Assembly (NCBI GenBank): GCA_964450125.1
Contig: CAYVDO010000296.1
Location: 1-10,518 of the forward strand
Length of the DNA: 10,518 nt
Direction: 5' to 3'
From: JADJOY01 sp964450125
GTDB lineage: Bacteria; JADJOY01
In this document: in pieces, positions 1 through 4,746 of the stretch
Position numbering within the stretch: the first letter of the stretch is position 1
How the letters are laid out: the number at the start of each line of letters is the position of its first letter
The notes under the pieces: model-generated
The model's input: only the letters and a program-made list of their open reading frames with translations
Databases searched by the model: none
Told to the model about the DNA's origin: nothing
Position numbers and translations under genes: made by a program

Positions 1-172
1 GCTTGTCCCAGTCGACGTCGTCGAAGACGCTGTGTTCTTCCGGCTCGGCGGCCGTTCCCGATTCCGACTTGGGCTTCGCCGGGCTCGCGCCCTCCCGCAG
101 CTCGAAGTACCAGACGCCGCCCAGAAGCGCGGCGAACATAACAGCCATGAAGATGGATTGACGTGCTTTCAC
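1..172 (-). CDS. DUF4340 domain-containing protein, N-terminal fragment (3' end outside window)
   Basis: Only the first 57 codons are in the window; the gene runs off the left edge. The GTG start at 172-170 shares the four bases GTGA with the stop codon of the GldG-like gene, so translation is probably coupled; I see no separate Shine-Dalgarno. The product begins VKARQSIFMAVMFAALLGG, a short positive N-terminus and one hydrophobic segment (about residues 5-21). A low-complexity stretch rich in E, P, A and S follows (about 25-48), then VFDDVDWDK. This single N-terminal anchor with a periplasmic body is the layout of DUF4340 proteins, which commonly follow GldG-like genes in ABC operons. The identification rests on position and N-terminal architecture, because the conserved part is not visible. 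Function is unknown; an envelope-anchored accessory of the ABC exporter is inference. Confidence 0.72.
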   Translation of the reverse strand, partial: MKARQSIFMAVMFAALLGGVWYFELREGASPAKPKSESGTAAEPEEHSVFDDVDWDK

Positions 173-1857
173 ACCGTCCACTTGCGGCTCTGCCACACCG
201 CGAGACCGGCCAGCAGCAAGAGCTCGGGAAGGAGGAACACCGAAGCCACGAAGATCGCCTGCGTCTGTGCCGGGGTCAGCGCGAGCTGAGCGACCTTCGA
301 CTTTCGGGGACGAATCGAGATCAGATCTCCTCGATCGACCAACCAACCGATCGCATTGAGTGCCAGGTCTTGGTTCGGCGCGAAGCGGGTGAGCTGGCCG
401 TTGTCGACCCAGTCGGCATCGCCGAATGCGACGATGCGCGTGAGGATGTCCTTGCCCGTCGTGTCGGCGGATCCGTCCGCGCCCTCGTCACCGTCCTTCT
501 TTTCGCCATCGGCCTTGGCGTCATCGCCGTCGTCCTTCTTGGCCTCGGCGGGCGTCTTGCGCTCGTATGCCGTTGCGATCGAGATCGGGCCGGTCAGGTC
601 CGATTGATCCCGGCCGGCAGCGCCGCGATCGAAGACACCTCCGATGTCGCTCTCCGCCCAGGAATTGGCGCTCGTCCTCACCAGCGTGGTGAGCGTGGCA
701 CCGGGTGTGTCCGGGTTGGGCCGCACCTCGCGCACGAAATCCCCGTAGAAGGTCACTTCCTTCATGTTCTCGGTGATCGGGTGAGTGCCATAGCTCTCTG
801 CACCCGGCGCAGCACCGATCTTCGGCCCGGCGAAGAGCTGCAGCTCGACGTCGAGCACCAGATTGTCGTTCGCGTTGATGCCGCGCTTCTTCAGCATCTC
901 TTCGAGACCGGTGTGGACGATCTGGTGGCTGGTCTCGTCCCATTTGGGCTCGAGCATCGCGAACAAACGCCCGCCGCGATCGAGATAGCGTTCGAGCGCT
1001 TGGATCTCGGGCTCGAGCAATGGCCGCGTCGGCGCGGCGACCACCAGCGAGGCATCGGAGGGCACCTCGCCCTTGGTCATGAGCAGCAGCTCTTCGACCT
1101 TGTAGTGCTCGTCCTCGAGGGCTTTCTTGAGGTATCCGTAACCCCGCGGTGACGCAACGTCCCCGGCCTCCGGCTCACCATGGCCCTTGAGAAAGTACAC
1201 CGTCTTCGCTTCGCCACCGCTCACCTTGATGATGCCGTTGGTGATTTTTTCCTCGGTCGGTTCGGTGATGCGCACCTGGTCCGTTCCCGACTGGATGTGA
1301 AGGGTACGTTCCTGGGTGATGTCGAATTGCTTGGCCGCCGCTGGATCCTCGACCGGATCGACGAACGAAACCCTCACCTTTTTCGAGGCTCGCTCGTAGT
1401 TGGCAAGCAAGTCCTTCACCTGATCCTGCTCGGGCTTTCGCCAAAACGCCCTGAGCACCACCTCCTTGCCGAGGCCGTCGAGCACCTTCTCCGTCTGCGG
1501 TGCAAGCGTGAAGAGCTTGTTCTCGGTCAGGTCCCATTTGTGACTGTGACGTGCGGCGAGCACGTTGACGAGCACGAGAATGCCGACCACCGCCGCCGAG
1601 TACACGGCGGCGTTGGAGGCCATGCGGCTCGACCGCGCAGTCACCAGCGTGCGCAGACCTTCCAGGTTCCAGACGATGGAAGCGACGAGCAAGCCGACGC
1701 CGCCCACCAGGTTGGCGAGGATGAAGAGCGCCAGCAGCGGCGCGCGCGCCGGGCTGATCGGCAAGCCGAAGAGAACCGGCACGATGCCGAACACCAGCAA
1801 GACCAGCGAGCAAAGCCCCGCGATGCGGGCGAGCTTTCGCGATTCGTTCGGATTCAT
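169..1857 (-). CDS. GldG-family auxiliary protein of an ABC transport system
   Basis: A 562-residue membrane-anchored protein of the Gld-type ABC auxiliary family (ABC_transp_aux / GldG-like). It has three hydrophobic segments near the N-terminus (about 12-32, 40-62, 84-103), a large soluble region that should face the periplasm, and one C-terminal segment (about 532-554) followed by WQSRKW. After the third segment comes HKWDLTENKLFTLAPQTEKVL (about 106-126), the conserved entry to the family's soluble domain, and later VYFLKGHGEPE (220-230), also typical. A Lys/Asp/Gly-rich linker at about 433-468 interrupts the soluble domain. ATG 1857 has GGTGAG four bases upstream. An in-frame GTG at 1866 would add three residues and overlap the permease stop by GTGA, so it is a real alternative. 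The family name comes from gliding Bacteroidetes, but outside that phylum no gliding role is established. Substrate unknown. Confidence 0.9.
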   Translation of the reverse strand: MNPNESRKLARIAGLCSLVLLVFGIVPVLFGLPISPARAPLLALFILANLVGGVGLLVASIVWNLEGLRTLVTARSSRMASNAAVYSAAVVGILVLVNVLAARHSHKWDLTENKLFTLAPQTEKVLDGLGKEVVLRAFWRKPEQDQVKDLLANYERASKKVRVSFVDPVEDPAAAKQFDITQERTLHIQSGTDQVRITEPTEEKITNGIIKVSGGEAKTVYFLKGHGEPEAGDVASPRGYGYLKKALEDEHYKVEELLLMTKGEVPSDASLVVAAPTRPLLEPEIQALERYLDRGGRLFAMLEPKWDETSHQIVHTGLEEMLKKRGINANDNLVLDVELQLFAGPKIGAAPGAESYGTHPITENMKEVTFYGDFVREVRPNPDTPGATLTTLVRTSANSWAESDIGGVFDRGAAGRDQSDLTGPISIATAYERKTPAEAKKDDGDDAKADGEKKDGDEGADGSADTTGKDILTRIVAFGDADWVDNGQLTRFAPNQDLALNAIGWLVDRGDLISIRPRKSKVAQLALTPAQTQAIFVASVFLLPELLLLAGLAVWQSRKWTV

Positions 1858-1862
1858 CGTGC

Positions 1863-2636
1863 TCACCGGTAGCGAGTCGACTCGAGGCTGCGTTTCGCGA
1901 GGAACACGAACACGGCCACCAGAGTCACGAAATAGCAGAGGTCCTTGGTCTCGATCACGCCCTTGGCGAGCGACTCGAAATGCGACTGAAGCGAGACGTT
2001 CTCGAGCACCTTGCCCAGCACGCCGGAAACCGATTGCGCCGGCCAACCGATCACGAAGAGCCCGAGATTGATGACGATCGCCACCACGGCCGCGACCGCC
2101 TGCGACTCGGTGAGGCTCGAGGCGAAGAGACCGACGGCGACGAACGCCGTCGTGATGAACAGAATCGCCAGATAGCCGCCGATGATCGGCCCTGGGTCGG
2201 GATTCGAGTAGTGAAAGAGCAGATACGGATAGATGAGCGTTCCGACGATGCCGAGCACCATGAACGCCCACGAGCCCAGAAACTTCCCGGCGATGATCTC
2301 GCCCATCGTGAGCGGGCTCGTGAGCAACAGCTCGTCGGTGCGTAGCTTCTTCTCCTCGGCGAGCGCGCGCATCGTCACGATCGGCACGATGAACATGAGA
2401 ATGATCGCCAGATTGCCCACCAACGGCACCACGACCGCGTTCGAGATGCTGAGCTGTTCCAGCATGTCGAAACGCTGAAAGCTCTGCGCCATCTGGATGT
2501 ACTGCTGGAGCTGGGTGAGCAGGTTGAAGAAGAACCACCCCGCCAGCAGCAGGAAGCAGGTCATCACGACGTACGCGACGGGCGACACGAAGTACGTGCG
2601 CAGCTCCTTTTCGACGATCGCGAGAACGTTCCGCAT
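1863..2636 (-). CDS. ABC-2 type permease, GldF-like
   Basis: A 257-residue inner-membrane permease with about six hydrophobic segments (roughly 18-40, 66-89, 113-140, 152-175, 177-198 and 232-247). It starts MRNVLAIVEKELRTYFVSP, the amphipathic interface helix and first segment typical of ABC-2 exporters of the GldF/NosY kind. A cytoplasmic loop, EEKKLRTDELLLTSPLT (about 94-110), is the conserved coupling region that meets the ATPase. The length is normal for the family. The start at 2636 is supported by GGAG (2647-2644) seven bases upstream; the open frame upstream of it lies over the ATPase gene and is not coding. It lies 47 bp after the ATPase and 5 bp before the GldG-like gene, consistent with one transcript and one complex. 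The exported substrate cannot be read from the sequence. Confidence 0.9.
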   Translation of the reverse strand: MRNVLAIVEKELRTYFVSPVAYVVMTCFLLLAGWFFFNLLTQLQQYIQMAQSFQRFDMLEQLSISNAVVVPLVGNLAIILMFIVPIVTMRALAEEKKLRTDELLLTSPLTMGEIIAGKFLGSWAFMVLGIVGTLIYPYLLFHYSNPDPGPIIGGYLAILFITTAFVAVGLFASSLTESQAVAAVVAIVINLGLFVIGWPAQSVSGVLGKVLENVSLQSHFESLAKGVIETKDLCYFVTLVAVFVFLAKRSLESTRYR

Positions 2637-2683
2637 GAAGAGGCTCCGAAGCGGTGAAGGGGCGAGGCGGCTCGAGGTCGAGC

Positions 2684-3415
2684 TCAGCCTGCGGCCACCT
2701 GCCGCGCCACGTCGGCAGACGTGGTCTCGATGAAGTACTTCTCGAGGCTCGTTCCGTCCGGGATCTTGCTGATCGGAGTGTCGGCCACGATGCGACCGGC
2801 GTTCACGATGATCACCCGGCGACAGAGCTGCGCCACCTCGGGGAGGATGTGGGTGGACAGCACGATGGTCCGCTGACCCGCGAGCGAAGCGATGAGATTG
2901 CGGATCTCGATGATCTGATGGGGATCGAGGCCCACCGTGGGCTCGTCGAGGATCAGCACCTTGGGATCGTGGACGAGCGCCTGCGCGATGCCCACACGCT
3001 GCCGAAATCCTTTCGAGAGCGTTCCGATCACGCGCTGCCGGACGGTCGCGAGCCCGCACGATTCGAGCGCGTGATCGATGCGCTCGCGGCGCACGCCGCT
3101 CGCGACACCCTTGATCTTGGCGACGAAACCGAGATACGCGCTCACCGTGAGGTCGTTGTAGAGCGGCGGTGTCTCGGGCAGGTAGCCGATCTGCCGCCGC
3201 GCCTCGATGGCGTCGTCGAGCACGTCGTGCCCGGATACCCGCACGGTGCCGCTGGTGGGCGGCATGAAGCCCGTGATCACGCGCATGGTCGTGGTCTTGC
3301 CGGCGCCGTTCGGCCCCAGGAAACCAACCACCTCGCCCGCCTCGACGCGGAACGAGACACCATGCAGGGCGAATAGATCGCCGTACTTCTTGACGAGGTT
3401 GTCGACCTCTATCAT
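2684..3415 (-). CDS. ABC transporter ATP-binding protein, GldA-like
   Basis: A 243-residue cytoplasmic ATPase, first gene of the operon. Visible motifs are Walker A GPNGAGKT (34-41), signature LSKGFRQR (133-140), Walker B VLILDEPT (153-160), D-loop GLD (162-164) and the H-loop histidine in STHI (H189). The Q-loop region reads IGYLPETPPLYNDLTV (76-91), with Glu where many ABC ATPases have Gln; this YLPE form is usual in the GldA/NosF branch, as is LSKGF in place of LSGGQ. The C-terminus ends soon after SLEKYFIETT, with no extra domain. ATG 3415 is preceded only by a weak AGG/AAGG purine run. With the downstream permease it should make a homodimeric-ATPase exporter of the ABC-2 class. The substrate is not predictable from this subunit. 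Confidence 0.93.
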   Translation of the reverse strand: MIEVDNLVKKYGDLFALHGVSFRVEAGEVVGFLGPNGAGKTTTMRVITGFMPPTSGTVRVSGHDVLDDAIEARRQIGYLPETPPLYNDLTVSAYLGFVAKIKGVASGVRRERIDHALESCGLATVRQRVIGTLSKGFRQRVGIAQALVHDPKVLILDEPTVGLDPHQIIEIRNLIASLAGQRTIVLSTHILPEVAQLCRRVIIVNAGRIVADTPISKIPDGTSLEKYFIETTSADVARQVAAG

Positions 3416-3556
3416 GTCGCCTTACCTGAGCGCCGGCGCGCGCGCGGCCCCTCGACGAGGCCCCGTGGGCCGGGAACGTATCGGCATCCGCGCAACCGTC
3501 ACGCCGCGCGTGCCGCTCAGCATCGCGCCTTCAGACGAAACGCCGACGTGGAATAT

Positions 3557-3568
3557 TCGGGCACCCGA
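3557..3568. repeat. 12-bp inverted repeat in the ABC operon leader (possible operator)
   Basis: TCGGG-CA-CCCGA is a perfect 5-bp inverted repeat with a two-base centre. It lies just downstream of the inferred minus-strand transcription start (about 3592) and is flanked by two short AT-rich palindromes, GAATATTC (3551-3558) and CGAATTCG (3570-3577). The position suits a repressor site, but such a short match can arise by chance in G+C-rich DNA. Confidence 0.25.
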
Positions 3569-3598
3569 TCGAATTCGTTCCTGCCGAAACGGGGGCGG

Positions 3599-3627
3599 AA
3601 ACTATGCACTGGCCTAGGTGGTGTCAA
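3599..3627 (-). promoter_or_regulatory. Sigma70-type promoter for the ABC operon
   Basis: On the minus strand, a perfect -35 box TTGACA (3627-3622) is followed by a 17-bp spacer and TAGTTT (3604-3599) as a weak -10 box, three of six matching. A CATAGT hexamer two bases closer is an alternative -10 with a short spacer. It points at the ATPase gene, with a predicted start near 3592. The perfect -35 with correct spacing makes it the best promoter candidate in this gap. Confidence 0.5.
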
Positions 3628-3682
3628 GGCGAACGCCGCCACGATCACCGCACCAGCACGGTGTTTCGAGGGCGCGACGCGT

Positions 3683-3711
3683 TTGACTCTACTGGGGGTG
3701 CGGGCTACGTT
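3683..3711 (+). promoter_or_regulatory. Sigma70-type promoter for the bamD-like gene
   Basis: TTGACT (3683-3688, five of six matches to the -35 consensus) is followed by a 17-bp spacer and TACGTT (3706-3711, three of six matches to the -10). The predicted start is near 3718, giving a leader of about 50 nt before the GTG at 3768. The -35 and spacing are good and the -10 is weak, as is common in G+C-rich genomes. Confidence 0.5.
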
Positions 3712-3767
3712 CGCGCCCGTTCGCACGCCTTCCGCCCCCGCTCTCCACACATCTTCGGTCCACCGCT

Positions 3768-4706
3768 GTGAATCGCACCGGTCGCGTCTGGCTGCGCCGC
3801 TTGGTCGTGGTGAGCGTCGCCGTCTCGGCGTCGCTACCGCTCGCGGTCGCCCGCGGCGAGGCTGCGGCGGCGGCTTCCACGGCGAGCGAGCCGGAGGACT
3901 CGCGCGGCTTCTTCGAGACGATCGGCGAGTTCTTTTCTCCCGCGCCCGTGTTGCGCACCGCCGAAGAAAAGTACGATCGCGGCATCGAGCTGCTGCGTGA
4001 GGGGGACTACGCGGAAGCCGTGACGGCATTCGGACGCGTTCTCGCCGAGCATCCCTACAGCGCGCGCGCCGTAGAAGCGGAGTTTCGCATCGCACTCGCC
4101 CAGTATTTCGGCGACAAACGCATCGAAGCCGAGGTGAGCTTCGCCGACTTCCGGCGCCAACACCCGGCTCACGAGCTCGTGCCGTGGGCGCTCTATTACG
4201 AAGCGATGTGCCGCTACTCGGACATGGACAGCGTCGACCGCGATCAGACCGCGGCGCGCGTGGCCATCGATCGCTTCCGGCTCTTCACCCAGCGCTTTCC
4301 GGCCCATCCATTGCGAACGTTGGTCGACAAGCGACTTGCAGAAAGCTTGCGGCGAGTCGCGGACCACGAGCTCTACATCGCGAGCTTCTACGTCCGCGTG
4401 GAAGACTACCGCGCGGCGATCGGGCGTCTCGACGAGCTGTTGGCGCGCTATCGGGGCACTGGCATCGAGCCTCAGGCGTTGGTGCTCTCGGCACGTGCAC
4501 GGGCGCACCGCCACGACTGGGACGCGGCGGATGCCGCCGTCGAACGCCTCGAGAAAGAGTTTCCGAGCTCCCCCGAGGCACAAGACCTCGCCACGCTGCG
4601 CGCCGAGATCGCGGAGCTCAAAGCGGAAGCCGCCGCCGGCGAACCGGTGGCACCGAATCCCGAAGATACGGACGACGCCGAGAGCTTCCTCGGCCCCAAC
4701 TTCTGA
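3768..4706 (+). CDS. bamD: Outer-membrane assembly protein BamD-like (YfiO family), without lipobox
   Basis: A 312-residue TPR protein of the BamD/YfiO family, the accessory subunit of the BAM complex that inserts beta-barrel proteins into the outer membrane. Family landmarks are EEKYDRGIELLREGDYAEA (66-84), HPYSARAVEAEFRIALAQY (95-113), the diagnostic SVDRDQTAA (155-163) in the third repeat, and DHELYIASFYVRVEDYRAAI (199-218). A C-terminal tail (about 275-312) is rich in Ala and Glu. The N-terminus has Arg residues, a hydrophobic core (about 12-27) and a possible signal peptidase I site near AVARGEA. The protein's only cysteine is C148, so there is no lipobox, unlike classical BamD lipoproteins. 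The GTG at 3768 is the first start in this frame after the promoter; no Shine-Dalgarno is visible. It stands alone on the plus strand, divergent from the ABC operon and convergent with alaS. BamD is favoured over a generic TPR protein because of the SVDRDQT and HELYIASFY blocks. Confidence 0.85.
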   Translation: MNRTGRVWLRRLVVVSVAVSASLPLAVARGEAAAAASTASEPEDSRGFFETIGEFFSPAPVLRTAEEKYDRGIELLREGDYAEAVTAFGRVLAEHPYSARAVEAEFRIALAQYFGDKRIEAEVSFADFRRQHPAHELVPWALYYEAMCRYSDMDSVDRDQTAARVAIDRFRLFTQRFPAHPLRTLVDKRLAESLRRVADHELYIASFYVRVEDYRAAIGRLDELLARYRGTGIEPQALVLSARARAHRHDWDAADAAVERLEKEFPSSPEAQDLATLRAEIAELKAEAAAGEPVAPNPEDTDDAESFLGPNF

Positions 4707-4720
4707 ACGGCTGCGATCGT

Positions 4721-4741
4721 CGCTGGCGTGCGTCGCCAGCG
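4721..4741. terminator. Perfect 8-bp stem-loop between convergent bamD and alaS
   Basis: Arms CGCTGGCG (4721-4728) and CGCCAGCG (4734-4741) pair perfectly around the loop TGCGT. The hairpin sits inside the 40-bp gap between the bamD stop and the alaS stop, where a shared bidirectional terminator would be expected. There is no U-tract on either strand, so it is not a classical intrinsic terminator. It may act with a termination factor or protect both 3' ends. Confidence 0.55.
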
Positions 4742-4746
4742 CGCGC

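Larger units (their letters stand above)
3416..3767. other. Divergent intergenic region between the ABC operon and the bamD-like gene
   Basis: These 352 bp separate two divergently transcribed genes and hold no credible gene; open frames crossing it have no ribosome site and overlap real genes. It contains two back-to-back sigma70-like promoters, listed separately, and an AT-richer patch at about 3548-3578. From the minus promoter the ABC operon would have a leader of about 175 nt. Within it, near the ATPase start, CGGCCC (3445-3450) can pair with GGGCCG (3467-3472), and the near-palindrome CCTCGACGAGG (3450-3460) lies between the arms. That fold could affect translation of the ATPase, but this is only inference. 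Confidence 0.6.

Noticed and set aside
1858..2538. N-terminal extension of the GldG-like open frame over the permease gene
   Set aside because: The extension is the permease gene read in another frame; family similarity begins at MNPNESRK, with a purine-rich site just upstream.
2626..2634. GAACGTTC palindrome resembling a LexA half-site pair
   Set aside because: It has no four-base centre and lies inside the permease coding region, so it does not fit the LexA box.
2637..3059. N-terminal extension of the permease open frame over the ATPase gene
   Set aside because: The sequence is Arg/Ala-rich shadow of the ATPase. The permease family N-terminus is at MRNVLAIVEKEL, with GGAG seven bases before it.
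3517..4095. 192-codon minus-strand open frame across the bamD promoter and start
   Set aside because: Arg-rich shadow of bamD codons that also spans both inferred promoters; no recognisable domain.
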